64,000 bases of DNA from Kordia sp965283645 (GCF_965283645.1 NZ_CBDIPG010000001.1:3782001-3846000); one strand, 5' to 3'; shown: positions 23,608 to 32,940, counted from the stretch's first letter. Notes: a model not told the origin generated them from the letters alone. A program made the numbers and translations.

Positions 23608-24984
23608 ATGCAACTCACCAAAGCTATCGAAACGTTGTTCAAACGTTATTTGCCATCACCATTTACGATTGCTGTTTTATTGACATTATTGACCATTGTG
23701 TTGGCAACACTTTTTACAAAACCTGAAGCTTCAACAACAGGAAATCATTTCATACAAGTACTATCGTATTGGGAAAGCGGAATTTGGAATTCGAGCTTAC
23801 TCGTTTTTGCATACCAAATGATGTTAATTTTGGTTTTAGGACATGTGTTGGTATTGAGTAAACCTGTCAATAAGATAATTTTAAAAATCACAAAATCAGT
23901 CACAAATACGACAAATGCTGTCATTTTAGTAAGTGTAACAACAATGTTAGTCGCCTTCTTTAATTGGGGATTGGGTTTAATTTTCGGCGCTATCCTAGCC
24001 AGAAAAGTTGGTGAGCATGCGCAGAAACATCAAATACCGATAAACTATCCGTTAGTTGGTGCCGCAGGATATGTTGGACTCATGGTTTGGCATGGCGGAA
24101 TCAGTGGATCAGCACCTTCTAAAGCCGCCGAAATAGGTCATTTACAAGGTTTAATGAATGGTGTGTCAGATGCAAATATGATGGCGCAAATACCAGAAGT
24201 TATTCATTCTACAAATACCATATTTAGTTGGTGGAATTTACTCTTATTCGGAATGCTATTAGTTTTAATTCCATTCGTATTAAGTGTAATTTCAAAAAAA
24301 GCGAAACCAACAGAACTCAATTTACCAGCGTACGAATTTGATACAGTAAACAAGGAAACACTAGAAGGTGCCGAAAAACTAGATTATTCTTTTTGGTTTG
24401 CAATTGCATTTGGAATCTTAGTATTATTTGTATTCTTTCTTCAATATGGAAATAGCTTAGATTCGCTTTCGCCCAATATGTTAAACTTTTTCATGCTAGG
24501 TTTGGCAATCGTTTTACACGGAAATTTTAAAAGTTTCTTAAATGGAGTAGAAGAAGCCATCAAAGGAACTTCAGGAATTTTAATACAATTTCCACTCTAT
24601 TTTGGAATCATGGGAATCATGAAAAGTTCAGGAATGGTCGGAATGATCTCAGATTCATTTGTCTCAGTCGCAACCATAACAACCTTGCCAATTTATACAT
24701 TTTTTAGCGCAGGATTGGTAAACATATTTGTGCCAAGCGGCGGCGGACAATGGGCAATACAAGGACCAATTGTAATAGAATCTGCCATAAAATTAGGTGT
24801 TCCATTACCAAAAGCAATCATGGCGTTGGCGTATGGAGATCAAATCACAAATATGCTACAGCCATTTTGGGCATTGCCACTTTTAGGAATTACACGATTA
24901 AAAGCAAAAGAAATATTACCGTATACAATCATTTTAATGTTAGTAGGTTCGTGCGTGTATATTTTAGGCTTACTATTGCTATAA
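23608..24984 (+). CDS. Short-chain fatty acid transporter (AtoE family)
   Basis: A 458-residue integral membrane protein with about 12 hydrophobic helices. The motifs RYLPSPFTIAVLLTLLTI near the start, HGGISGSAPSKAAEIGHLQG (about 165), and VPSGGGQWAIQGP (about 380) are those of the AtoE/TIGR00366 family, which imports short-chain fatty acids such as acetoacetate or butyrate. It is preceded by a TAATTTTG element and followed by a hairpin at 24986. The substrate is inferred from the family only. Confidence 0.93.
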   Translation: MQLTKAIETLFKRYLPSPFTIAVLLTLLTIVLATLFTKPEASTTGNHFIQVLSYWESGIWNSSLLVFAYQMMLILVLGHVLVLSKPVNKIILKITKSVTNTTNAVILVSVTTMLVAFFNWGLGLIFGAILARKVGEHAQKHQIPINYPLVGAAGYVGLMVWHGGISGSAPSKAAEIGHLQGLMNGVSDANMMAQIPEVIHSTNTIFSWWNLLLFGMLLVLIPFVLSVISKKAKPTELNLPAYEFDTVNKETLEGAEKLDYSFWFAIAFGILVLFVFFLQYGNSLDSLSPNMLNFFMLGLAIVLHGNFKSFLNGVEEAIKGTSGILIQFPLYFGIMGIMKSSGMVGMISDSFVSVATITTLPIYTFFSAGLVNIFVPSGGGQWAIQGPIVIESAIKLGVPLPKAIMALAYGDQITNMLQPFWALPLLGITRLKAKEILPYTIILMLVGSCVYILGLLLL

Positions 24985-24985
24985 A

Positions 24986-25011
24986 AAAAGTCCCGAAAAC
25001 GGGACTTATTA
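24986..25011 (+). terminator. Hairpin terminator after the fatty acid transporter gene
   Basis: AAGTCCCG pairs with CGGGACTT around AAAA. The following T-run is short (TTATT), so termination may be partial. Confidence 0.65.
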
Positions 25012-25172
25012 CTGTGGTTTTAGGCTTTAACCCTAACGTACTAATTCAAAAAGCATTTAATGAAATAAATGTTTAGAAATGTTAAGATTATCACAAAATT
25101 GGTGAAAAATTACTAAAAATCAAAGATTTATGTGTGCTTTTCCAAAATAAGGCACTCGATTTAGAACAGAAC

Positions 25173-25802
25173 ATGTACATTTTAAAAGAAAAAATAGCGT
25201 TTCCTCCAGTTGAAGAAGCTTCTCCAGAAGGTTTTTTAGCCATTGGTGGCGATTTGTCTCCCGAACGATTATTACTAGCATACAAAAGCGGGATTTTTCC
25301 TTGGTTTAGTGATGATGAACCTATCGTTTGGTGGTCGCCAGATCCGCGAATGGTATTGTTTCCAGATGATTTAAAAGTTTCCAAAAGTATGAAACAATTA
25401 TTGCGTCGTGAAACATTTACAGTAACGTATAACAAAGCTTTCAAAGAGGTAATTCGCGCATGCGCTTTCATAGAACGTCCAGGACAAGATGGCACTTGGA
25501 TTACATCAGACATGGAAGAAGCATACATCAAATTACATGAGCTTGGATATGCCATTTCTGTGGAAGTTTGGCAAGATGAACAACTCGTTGGTGGCGTTTA
25601 CGGAATTGATTTAGGTCATATATTTTGTGGCGAAAGTATGTTTGCTAAAGTCAGTAATGCGAGTAAATACGGTTTTATTCACTTAGTTGAACGATTAAAA
25701 AAGAACGGTTGCCAACTCATCGATTGTCAAATGCATACCAATCATTTAGCAAGTTTAGGTGCGTATGAAGTTTCACGTGAAGTGTTTTTGTCGTATTTGT
25801 GA
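25173..25802 (+). CDS. aat: Leucyl/phenylalanyl-tRNA--protein transferase
   Basis: A 209-residue cytoplasmic enzyme that attaches Leu or Phe to proteins with N-terminal Arg or Lys, marking them for ClpAP degradation (N-end rule). The motifs FPPVEEASPEGFLAIGGDL, GIFPWF, PIVWWSPDPRMVLFP, FCGESMF and DCQMHTNHLASLGA are all present. The ATG at 25173 gives the standard start (MYILKEKIAFPP); an earlier in-frame start would add unusual residues. No partner genes adjoin it. Confidence 0.96.
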   Translation: MYILKEKIAFPPVEEASPEGFLAIGGDLSPERLLLAYKSGIFPWFSDDEPIVWWSPDPRMVLFPDDLKVSKSMKQLLRRETFTVTYNKAFKEVIRACAFIERPGQDGTWITSDMEEAYIKLHELGYAISVEVWQDEQLVGGVYGIDLGHIFCGESMFAKVSNASKYGFIHLVERLKKNGCQLIDCQMHTNHLASLGAYEVSREVFLSYL

Positions 25803-25868
25803 TAATTCAAAGATTCAAAGATTAAAGAGTTGTTTTAATCATAATCGGGAAACAGTCAAAGTCAAAGT

Positions 25869-26111
25869 TTAAAATTTATCATTCTTCAATCTCTTCATAA
25901 AAGTTGTAATACAATATAAGATGAACTTTATAGAGAGAAAAGTCAAAAACAAGCTCGAAATTATGATTAAATTTACCATAAGATCAAAAGACATATCAAC
26001 ACCTTTATTAATTTTTAAGTAGGCAAAGAATCTTGTTGCCAAATCTATATACAGAAGTATAAAAGTGTAAAATATAAGAGTTCAAATTAAATTGTAAAAA
26101 AAAGATTTCAT
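25869..26111 (-). pseudogene. Small two-helix membrane protein gene with an in-frame stop
   Basis: From ATG 26111 the frame reads MKSFFYNLI, a TGA at 26082-26084, then continues open for 70 codons: TLIFYTFILLYIDLATRFFAYL, then MSFDLMVNLIIISSLFLTFL, ending in the basic tail FMKRLKNDKF. Two membrane helices and a positive tail look like a real protein of about 80 residues. A TGG codon in place of the TGA would restore it. A shorter product from the ATG at 25994 (41 residues, one helix) is also possible. It lies 30 bases downstream of the DUF2490 gene on the same strand. Confidence 0.5.
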
Positions 26112-26141
26112 ACATTATTAGTAGTGTAAGATAGAAAAAAG

Positions 26142-26828
26142 TTACATTTTCAAAATTACAGAAGTTAGTACAAATAGAATTTCGCTAGTAGTATTTGTGT
26201 AATTTTCAAAGCGATATTCCAAACCAGTTTGAAGCTTTAAATTCTTTGTCCATTGCCAACCAATTTGTGTGGTAAAACGTTGATCAATTTGTGGTAAGTC
26301 AGTTTTTGCAACGCTTAGTAACGATTCAACATTAGTCACCAAATACGGTTCGCCAACATCTAATTTGTCACCTTGCAACGGAAAATCGATCGTAAATCGA
26401 TACCGAAAACGATGCACAGTTTGGTCGGTTGTAATACGTTGTTCAGAACGAAATCGATGTCCAAATCGGATCACATTTGGTCGGTACGCGTAATTGTATT
26501 GTTGCGTCAAGCGAAGTTCATTGCTTTTATCTTCAAAATTCTCGCGAAAGCGATACATAATTCCTGCACTTACACTATGATTTGAGTTAAAACTATACGT
26601 GGAAAAGTGAATAAATTCAAACTGTCGCATTGTAAATTCAAATTCATCATCACGATAGATATAGTTTCTAGCTTTTGTGGCAAAATTTACTTTATACGTA
26701 TCATTCACTTTATGATTTACCGCAAAAAGTGGTTCAAAAAAAGTAGTGAAATCATTTTGTGAAAAGACAGAATAAGAGCAGAGAAAAATCGCGAAAGCGA
26801 AGTAAAACCTAATATAAGATATGATCAT
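26142..26828 (-). CDS. DUF2490 outer-membrane beta-barrel protein
   Basis: A 228-residue protein with a signal peptide (ending SVFSQND) and alternating amphipathic strands with many aromatic residues (FRYRFTIDFPL, WQWTKNLKLQTGLEYRF), as expected for a small outer-membrane barrel. These features match DUF2490, a Bacteroidota family of unknown role. It overlaps the start of the 194-residue gene upstream by 20 bases, so they are co-transcribed with it. Confidence 0.75.
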   Translation of the reverse strand: MIISYIRFYFAFAIFLCSYSVFSQNDFTTFFEPLFAVNHKVNDTYKVNFATKARNYIYRDDEFEFTMRQFEFIHFSTYSFNSNHSVSAGIMYRFRENFEDKSNELRLTQQYNYAYRPNVIRFGHRFRSEQRITTDQTVHRFRYRFTIDFPLQGDKLDVGEPYLVTNVESLLSVAKTDLPQIDQRFTTQIGWQWTKNLKLQTGLEYRFENYTNTTSEILFVLTSVILKM

Positions 26829-27393
26829 AAGAGCCTTTAATAACTGTTCTTACCTGTTTAAAATCGCCATCTTTTGTAAATGTAATTTCGATAAAATAAC
26901 GCTTCTTATCTTTCTTCACTTCTGCAATAATTTCATAAGAAAAAGTGCCTTTTAGATCACCTGAAAATGCATTTTTGATTACTTTTTTAGCTTGTGAAAT
27001 ATTATTTTGATATTGTCGTTGAATCTTTTTAAAACGAAAAGAAGCATACGCATTGTACATATGTTTTTTAATCATTTCAAGTGTTCTCGGTTTAATGTTT
27101 TTTGCTTTTATCGTAATTTCTACATCTTCTAAAACACCTTTTTTACTAAACTCAATACTGTACTTTTTTCCGTTGTATTTGAGTTTGGTTTCATAACTTA
27201 ATTTCAAGCTGTCTCGTTCTTTATAATACTTTACTTTTTTGACGTTTTTTGGGAGTGTATTTTTTAGTAATTCTAGTGCATTTTTTGGAAAATCAACTTT
27301 TTTTATGCGTTCTTCCTTTTCGTATTTAAACGAATTTTGCGCGCTACAAAATAGCGAACTGCATACTATGAGTATTACAAAAAGTTGTTTCAT
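26809..27393 (-). CDS. Exported protein of unknown function
   Basis: A 194-residue protein with a signal peptide (ending FCSAQN). The rest is highly basic with beta-rich repeats (KYSIEFSKKGVLEDVEITIK and RYFIEITFTKDGDFKQVRTVIK), two similar strand-turn-strand units resembling PepSY-like folds of flavobacteria. No enzyme motif is visible. Its start overlaps the tag stop by four bases, and its end overlaps the DUF2490 gene, so tag, this gene and the DUF2490 gene form one operon. Confidence 0.7.
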   Translation of the reverse strand: MKQLFVILIVCSSLFCSAQNSFKYEKEERIKKVDFPKNALELLKNTLPKNVKKVKYYKERDSLKLSYETKLKYNGKKYSIEFSKKGVLEDVEITIKAKNIKPRTLEMIKKHMYNAYASFRFKKIQRQYQNNISQAKKVIKNAFSGDLKGTFSYEIIAEVKKDKKRYFIEITFTKDGDFKQVRTVIKGSYDHILY

Positions 27394-27971
27394 AATTTCT
27401 GAACTTCTTTATATCGAAAACAATCAATCGTATGATCATTTACCATTCCTGTAGCTTGCATGTGCGCATACATCACCGTAGAACCGACAAATTTAAATCC
27501 TCTTTTTTTCAAATCTTTACTCAATGCATCTGATAATTCTGTCGTTGCAGGAACTTCTTTTTTATTGGAAAATGCATTTTGAATTTGTTTCCCATCGGTA
27601 AATTTCCAGATATACGTTGCAAAACTTCCAAACTCTTCTTGAATTTTCATAAAAGCTTGCGCGTTGGAAATGGTTGCTTTTATTTTTAATTTATTTCGAA
27701 TAATGCCAGCATCTTGCAACAAACTATTATATGTATCTTCTCCGTAATTTGCAATCTTTTTATAGTCGAAATTATCAAATGCTGCTCGAAAGTTTTCACG
27801 CTTTCGTAGAATAGTAATCCAACTCAAACCCGCTTGAAACGTCTCTAAAATCAGAAACTCAAACAACGTATCATCATCACGAACAGGAACGCCCCATTCT
27901 TCATCGTGATAGGCCATATATAAAGGATCATTTCCACACCAAGTGCATCTTTTTTTATCCAAAAAATCCAT
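27390..27971 (-). CDS. tag: DNA-3-methyladenine glycosylase I
   Basis: A 193-residue enzyme that removes 3-methyladenine from alkylated DNA. The N-terminus has the zinc-binding RCTWCGNDPLYMAYHDEEWG region (Cys and His ligands and the base-contacting Glu), followed by FEFLILETFQAGLSWITILRKR and the late SKDLKKRGFKFVGST and MQATGMVNDH motifs. The length and order fit E. coli Tag. It heads an operon with an exported protein and a DUF2490 barrel; that pairing is not obviously functional. Confidence 0.96.
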   Translation of the reverse strand: MDFLDKKRCTWCGNDPLYMAYHDEEWGVPVRDDDTLFEFLILETFQAGLSWITILRKRENFRAAFDNFDYKKIANYGEDTYNSLLQDAGIIRNKLKIKATISNAQAFMKIQEEFGSFATYIWKFTDGKQIQNAFSNKKEVPATTELSDALSKDLKKRGFKFVGSTVMYAHMQATGMVNDHTIDCFRYKEVQKL

Positions 27972-28130
27972 TGTTTATCGTTTTAAGTGATTTTATGACA
28001 AACATCATAAAATGCTTTTTATTCGTTTTGTAAATTTACGAAGCTAAATAGTAAGAACAAAAGAAGTCGAAATTTACATTCGTAAGTTTTTTGTAAAACT
28101 GCGACTGATTTTGAGTAAAAACGATAGAAA

Positions 28131-28742
28131 ATGACAACTACAGACATACATATAAAAAATATAATTGACGAAAGTTTACAGAAAGCAATTTCATATCCTG
28201 CCTATAGAACCTTGGTTAAGAGCTTGGTAGAAGAAGGGAAATCGACAGGAGAAACACAAACAGACGCATTGTCAAATTATTCTATGTTGAATGATAAGCG
28301 TATGAAGCGTTTGGATAAAACGACGAAGTTAACCGAAGAAGCTGTTGCAGAAATTGAAGCTTATAACGGAAATGTAACTTGGTTAGTGTTAACAGAAAGT
28401 TGGTGTGGTGATGCTGCGCAAACGATGCCAGTGATTAACAAAGTTGCTGAATTGAATGACAATATTACGCTGAAAGTAGTGTTGAGAGACGAAAATGAAG
28501 CGTTAATGAATGAATTTTTAACGAATGGAGGAAAATCAATTCCGAAGTTAGTTGCTATTGATAATGCATCCGGAAACATACTTGGAGATTGGGGACCAAG
28601 ACCTACCAAAGCAACACAATTGGTGAATGATTATAAAGCCGAACATGGAAAATTGACACCAGAATTTAAGCAAGATTTACAAGTTTGGTATAATAAAGAT
28701 AAAGGACAGAATACAGTTGACGATTTGTTGAAGCTTGTGTAA
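28131..28742 (+). CDS. Thioredoxin family protein with a WCGDA motif
   Basis: A 203-residue soluble protein. The thioredoxin-fold core occupies residues 80-190, with LTESWCGDAAQTMPVI in place of the usual W-C-x-x-C, so only one of the two redox cysteines is kept. A cis-proline region is present (KSIPKLVAID). Such single-Cys members occur widely in Bacteroidota; disulfide exchange would need a partner thiol. The preceding helical region (residues 1-75) is of unknown role. It stands alone, with intergenic repeats on the downstream side. Confidence 0.85.
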   Translation: MTTTDIHIKNIIDESLQKAISYPAYRTLVKSLVEEGKSTGETQTDALSNYSMLNDKRMKRLDKTTKLTEEAVAEIEAYNGNVTWLVLTESWCGDAAQTMPVINKVAELNDNITLKVVLRDENEALMNEFLTNGGKSIPKLVAIDNASGNILGDWGPRPTKATQLVNDYKAEHGKLTPEFKQDLQVWYNKDKGQNTVDDLLKLV

Positions 28743-28750
28743 TTTTTTTT

Positions 28751-28776
28751 GTCATTCTTCCGAAAACAGGAATCAA
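28751..28776. repeat. Degenerate copy of the GTCATTCC palindromic repeat
   Basis: GTCATTCTTCCGAAAACAGG and the following AATC resemble the 21675 and 39186 elements at both ends (GTCATTC and GGAATC), with a diverged centre. Confidence 0.4.
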
Positions 28777-28828
28777 ATTATATAAGATTTTAGGAACCCA
28801 TTGTGCATTTTGAGTTCAAAAGTATAAA

Positions 28829-28877
28829 CAAGCGTTAGCTTGAGTGATTTTGAGGTGCTAAAAATTGTATCGAGAAC
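28829..28877. repeat. Dispersed repeat, reverse copy of the TCTCGATACAA family
   Basis: On the reverse strand it reads TCTCGATACAATTTTTAGC, then AAAATCACTCAAGCTAACG, matching 42875-42917 (TCTCGATACAAATTTACGC, then AAATTCACTCGATTTGAC) in layout. It contains the small palindrome CAAGC-gtta-GCTTG. Confidence 0.5.
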
Positions 28878-28937
28878 TTATTTAGGATTAAAATATTGTA
28901 AGATGTTTTGATCCTTTTTTTGTTGCTAAAGAATTAC

Positions 28938-29020
28938 GTCATTGCGAAAGTTTTGAAAAAACTTGTGGCGATCTGCTTAATGAAGCAACAGACTACTTCG
29001 TCATTTTTCCTCGTATGACG
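28938..29020. repeat. Dispersed palindromic repeat bounded by GTCAT and ATGACG
   Basis: It begins GTCATTGCGAAAG and ends CCTCGTATGACG, with GCGATCTGCTT and GAAGCAACAGACTACTTCG between. This resembles the GTCATTGCGAGG-type intergenic repeats seen in many bacterial genomes. It lies between the thioredoxin-like gene and the end of truB. Confidence 0.55.
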
Positions 29021-29039
29021 TTTTTGGGAATTTTTAGAC

Positions 29040-29744
29040 TCAATATTTATTACTGACTCTTAGGCTTTCACCAAAAAAGTCAGGAGTAATTGCGTTTTTT
29101 ACATCGAAATCTCCAATTTTTGTTCTGCGCAATGCAGAAAGATGTGCGCCAGAGTGTATTGCTTTTCCAAAATCGTGTGCTAATGAACGAATGTAGGTTC
29201 CTTTGCTACAAACCACTCTGAAATCAATTTCGGGAAGTTCAATTCGTGAAATTTCGAATTCATGAATCGTTACTTTTCGCGAATCAACTTCTATTTCTTC
29301 TCCAGCACGTGCCAATTTGTACATGCGTTGTCCATCTTTTTTTAAAGCAGAAAATACAGGTGGCACTTGATCAATTTCGCCAAAGAAATCTAAACCTGTT
29401 TCGTAAATTAGTTTTTCAGTAATATGTTCCGTTGGGAAAGTTTCATTAATCTCGGTTTCCAAATCGTACGAAGGCGTAGTGCCGCCAACGGTAATTGTTC
29501 CGGTGTATTCTTTAACTTGACCTTGGAAATTGGTAATTTTCTTTGTGTCTTTTCCAATACAAATAACTAATAAGCCAGTGGCTAATGGATCTAACGTTCC
29601 GGCATGACCAACTTTTAGTTTTCGAAGCTTGAAATGAGATTTGAGCGCTAATTTTATTTTGTTTACTGCTTGAAACGAAGACCATTTTAACGGTTTATCA
29701 ATCAGTAAGGTTTGTCCAGCTTGGTATTCTTCAACTGTTTTCAT
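29040..29744 (-). CDS. truB: tRNA pseudouridine(55) synthase TruB
   Basis: A 234-residue enzyme that converts U55 of tRNA to pseudouridine. The catalytic Asp lies in GHAGTLDPLATGLL (about residue 50). The KPLKWSSFQAVNKI start, RMYKLARAGEE and CSKGTYIRSLAHDFG motifs complete the family signature. Its ATG overlaps the stop of uppP by one base, marking an operon in the order DUF3098-uppP-truB that is common in flavobacteria. Confidence 0.97.
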   Translation of the reverse strand: MKTVEEYQAGQTLLIDKPLKWSSFQAVNKIKLALKSHFKLRKLKVGHAGTLDPLATGLLVICIGKDTKKITNFQGQVKEYTGTITVGGTTPSYDLETEINETFPTEHITEKLIYETGLDFFGEIDQVPPVFSALKKDGQRMYKLARAGEEIEVDSRKVTIHEFEISRIELPEIDFRVVCSKGTYIRSLAHDFGKAIHSGAHLSALRRTKIGDFDVKNAITPDFFGESLRVSNKY

Positions 29745-30541
29745 TACAAGTAAGTTTGATATCCTACATATCCGATTGCAATTAATCCGACAACTAAACA
29801 GTATATGGAGAAGTAACTTAGTTTACTTTTCTTCACTAAATTAATCATCCATGTGCATGCAAACAATCCAGCAATAAACGCGGCTAAAAATCCAGCAGAC
29901 AATGGAATAATCTGAGAACTATCTAGCGCAAGCTCTCCACTGAAAATATCTTTTCCAATTTTACCAAAAATTAACGGAACGACCATTAAAAACGAAAAAC
30001 GAGCTGCTTTTGTTTTGTCATTTCCCAGTAAAACAGATGTTGATATTGTAGCTCCAGAACGTGAAATCCCTGGTAACATAGCAATTGCTTGTGCAATTCC
30101 GATGACGATAGCATTTTTGTAACTTACGTCTTTTTTGGTGTTTGTTGCTTTGTCGGCTAAGTACAATAAAATTGCGGTAACAATTAGCATGCAACCGACT
30201 AATAGAATGTTTCCTTTGAATAAAGCTTCGAGTTCATCTTCAAATAAAACACCAACTATTACAGCTGGAATCATGGAAATAATGATTTTCAATGCAAATT
30301 TGAAGTCATCATTCCATTTAAATTGAAATATTCCTTTGAGTAATTCTAAAATATCTTTTCTGAAAATAACAATCGTGCTTAGTGCAGTTGCAAAGTGTAC
30401 AACGACTGTAAATAGTAAGTCTTCTTTGAGTTCGACGCCCAAAATGGCTTTTCCTAGTTCAATATGTCCGCTAGAAGAAACAGGCAAAAATTCTGTTAAT
30501 CCTTGAATAATTCCAAGGATGATTGCATTAATTACATCCAT
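29744..30541 (-). CDS. uppP: Undecaprenyl-diphosphate phosphatase UppP (BacA)
   Basis: A 265-residue integral membrane enzyme that recycles the lipid carrier of cell-wall synthesis. Both active-site segments are present: GLTEFLPVSSSGHIELG near the start and PGISRSGATISTSVLLG around residue 160, with eight or so hydrophobic helices. It sits between DUF3098 and truB in the same direction, with three bases separating it from DUF3098. Confidence 0.97.
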   Translation of the reverse strand: MDVINAIILGIIQGLTEFLPVSSSGHIELGKAILGVELKEDLLFTVVVHFATALSTIVIFRKDILELLKGIFQFKWNDDFKFALKIIISMIPAVIVGVLFEDELEALFKGNILLVGCMLIVTAILLYLADKATNTKKDVSYKNAIVIGIAQAIAMLPGISRSGATISTSVLLGNDKTKAARFSFLMVVPLIFGKIGKDIFSGELALDSSQIIPLSAGFLAAFIAGLFACTWMINLVKKSKLSYFSIYCLVVGLIAIGYVGYQTYL

Positions 30542-30544
30542 GAA

Positions 30545-30835
30545 TTAGGCATTCGGATTCAACAATATTGCGTATACTTCAATGGCAAAACCTGCAATCA
30601 CCAACATTGGTGCTATGTGAATTCGTTGTGCATTGAAAACGGCTTCATTGAATACATTTGGATCGTCGCTTGCGCCACCTGCCATTAAGATAAATCCTAA
30701 AGCAATTACAGCTAAACCGATAAACATGAATAGATAGTTTTTCTTTCCAAAAACAAATTCTTTTTGTTGCGGTTGTGGTTGCGAGGTATGTTGAGGCGTA
30801 GATTTTTTGCTACTTTCTGACTTCTTTTTTTTCAT
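30545..30835 (-). CDS. DUF3098 membrane protein
   Basis: A 96-residue protein with a basic, flexible N-terminus (KKKKSESSKKSTPQHTSQPQ) and two membrane helices (YLFMFIGLAVIALGFILMAGG and APMLVIAGFAIEVYAILL). The FGKKNYLFM and GGASDDPNVFNEAVFN motifs define DUF3098. In most flavobacteria it lies directly after ftsX; here about 3.9 kb separates them. The association suggests a role near the cell envelope or division, not shown directly. Confidence 0.9.
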   Translation of the reverse strand: MKKKKSESSKKSTPQHTSQPQPQQKEFVFGKKNYLFMFIGLAVIALGFILMAGGASDDPNVFNEAVFNAQRIHIAPMLVIAGFAIEVYAILLNPNA

Positions 30836-30889
30836 GTACGTTCTAATTTACAATTCCCATACGAATGCAGAAAGTTATAAAGGTTTGTT

Positions 30890-31249
30890 TTAAAACTCGC
30901 TGTAAACTACGGTTGTTCCTTTATCTAATCTAGAAATATGTGGAACAATGCCATCCGGACTTACTAATGTCCATCGGTTTGGGCAGTACAAAGTAACGGT
31001 TTTATTTAAAACTTTTGAACTTAATTGCGCTAAATTTACCCCTTTCTCTATACCACGATTGATATAGTAATAATGGCTATCGTTTTCGAGTCGAATTTGA
31101 ATATCATTAGAAGTTCCTTCTTCAATAGAAACTATTTTACCTGAAATAAGTACACAATCATCCGAATTTACCGAGGTTACTGGCTTGAATGAATATGCTA
31201 AAAATATAACGAATGCTATGCCTAAAAATATAAATGTGAGTCGTTTCAT
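30890..31249 (-). CDS. Membrane-anchored small protein of unknown function
   Basis: A 119-residue protein with one N-terminal membrane helix (LTFIFLGIAFVIFLAYSF) and a soluble, beta-rich remainder with two cysteines (DDCVLISG and TLYCPNRW). No family was recognised. It lies in the block that separates DUF3098 from ftsX and is followed by DUF3098 on the same strand. Confidence 0.7.
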   Translation of the reverse strand: MKRLTFIFLGIAFVIFLAYSFKPVTSVNSDDCVLISGKIVSIEEGTSNDIQIRLENDSHYYYINRGIEKGVNLAQLSSKVLNKTVTLYCPNRWTLVSPDGIVPHISRLDKGTTVVYSEF

Positions 31250-31430
31250 CTTTTATAGTTTTTAAAAATTAAACAGTATTAGTATCACGTAAATATTTTC
31301 ATCATAAATTGTGGTTTGAATTTGTTATTGTAAATATAACTCAACATTCTCCTAAATATTTTATAAGGAAAGGTTAAAAGCTGTTAATGTTTTTAGAGTG
31401 ATTTTTTTTAAATGTAACAATTTGATGCCA

Positions 31431-32267
31431 TCATTTTTTTGAACCTTCAAGTATTTGCTGAAGTTCATTGTGAAGTTTTCCATCAACTATATCAGTGAGT
31501 TTTTCTGTTTGAAAATTATAACGTTTTAAGATAGAAGGTTCTCGGTATTCTTCATACGTTCCATTCGTATTCTTATCAATTCCGTAGCGAATTAACAATT
31601 CTTTACTATTATTGATAAACTGATAATCTATAATTGGCAACTCACTATCTCCAACCTGTTGAAACTTTTTTGAATAAAAAGAATACATGTACAAAGACTT
31701 GAAATCTCGCAAATTAATCACACCATCTTTATAACTGTCTTTTGTGGCAACGTTGCATAACAAAAAGATATCGTCGTCAAAATATACAGTTTTAAAACCA
31801 CTAAAGTTTACACGTTCGGTAAATAATTTTTGTGTATTTCCAGTTTTTTGATTGTAAATAATAATATTATTAAAATTGCCATAATAACTACCAGAATAGC
31901 GAATGTCTGCTTTTTCCTTTTCAAGAATTAAAGCTTCATGGTACATATTCAACAAATTACTTTTATTGATAATTTCGGCATCTTCTAAAGATTTCTGCGA
32001 AACAGGAATAATGTATAGTTGCTGTAATGTATCAATTAATTTTGGAGTTTCATATGAAATAACTTGTTCACGTTTGTTTTCTTTCTGTAACTCTTCTATT
32101 TTTTCTTCGGATAAAATTCCATCATCTTGATTGTCGTAATAGGAAGTTCTTTGGTATTCACTAATTAAAATAGAACAGAATCCAATCAATCCAATTACTA
32201 AAAAAACAATAGCAATAGAGCCTAAAACGGCTAGTAATTTTTGATTGTATTTTTTAAGTTTTTCCAT
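31431..32267 (-). CDS. Membrane-anchored protein of unknown function
   Basis: A 278-residue protein with a membrane helix at residues 12-37 (LLAVLGSIAIVFLVIGLIGF), a charged linker and a C-terminal beta-rich domain with propeller-like repeats (NIIIYNQKTGNTQKLF, LYMYSFYSKKFQQVG, ILKRYNFQTEKLTDI). No conserved motif was recognised. It ends just before DUF-like small genes on the same strand and begins 12 bases after the marC stop, so it probably shares that transcript. Confidence 0.7.
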   Translation of the reverse strand: MEKLKKYNQKLLAVLGSIAIVFLVIGLIGFCSILISEYQRTSYYDNQDDGILSEEKIEELQKENKREQVISYETPKLIDTLQQLYIIPVSQKSLEDAEIINKSNLLNMYHEALILEKEKADIRYSGSYYGNFNNIIIYNQKTGNTQKLFTERVNFSGFKTVYFDDDIFLLCNVATKDSYKDGVINLRDFKSLYMYSFYSKKFQQVGDSELPIIDYQFINNSKELLIRYGIDKNTNGTYEEYREPSILKRYNFQTEKLTDIVDGKLHNELQQILEGSKK

Positions 32268-32279
32268 GTTTAAATAAAT

Positions 32280-32891
32280 TTACGAAGCTCCAAAATAATG
32301 ACTAATTCCACTCAAAATACTTTGGACAGCGTAGGAAGCTAAAATTAATCCCATAATTTTACTAATTACGGTAATTCCATAACTTCCAATGCGTTCTTGT
32401 ACCGAGTTTGCGACCAAAAGAATCAAGCAAGTGAGTCCAATCACAACCAATACCAATACAGTTGTTATTGCTTGTTGTTGAATGGAATAAATGTGGTTAT
32501 CAGTCATAAGAACAACTGCCATAATGGCTCCAGGCGACGCAATTGATGGAATGGCTACAGGAAAAATAGTAACATGTTTATAATCTGTAATTTGACTTTT
32601 TTCACGTTCCGGTTTTCCATCACCAAAAATCATGGTTAGGGCAAAAAGAAAAAGAATTACACCTCCAGAAATTTGAAATGCATCTAATGAAACCGACATG
32701 CCTTCTAAAATTAACTGTCCAATTAAAATAAAGAATAGTAAAATCATAAAAGCAATTCCACACGCTCTAATGGCAATTTTTCGTTTGTGAATTTTATCAA
32801 ACTCTTTTGTAGCTTCTAAATATACAGGAACCGAACCAATAGGATCAATTACTGCAATAAGAAAAAATATAGTAGTAAAAATAGCTGTCAT
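32280..32891 (-). CDS. MarC family integral membrane protein
   Basis: A 203-residue protein with six hydrophobic helices. The motifs FLIAVIDPIGSVPVYLEAT at the start, DAFQISGGVILFLFALTMIFG near 75 and VAIPSIASPGAIMAVVLMT near 115 are typical of MarC/YchE. The family was once linked to multiple antibiotic resistance, but its function is unknown. It is probably co-transcribed with the 278-residue membrane protein that follows. Confidence 0.93.
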   Translation of the reverse strand: MTAIFTTIFFLIAVIDPIGSVPVYLEATKEFDKIHKRKIAIRACGIAFMILLFFILIGQLILEGMSVSLDAFQISGGVILFLFALTMIFGDGKPEREKSQITDYKHVTIFPVAIPSIASPGAIMAVVLMTDNHIYSIQQQAITTVLVLVVIGLTCLILLVANSVQERIGSYGITVISKIMGLILASYAVQSILSGISHYFGAS

Positions 32892-32940
32892 GAGTTTTGT
32901 TTAATATGTTTTGTCTTGCTGCAATGAATCTTTTTTTAGA

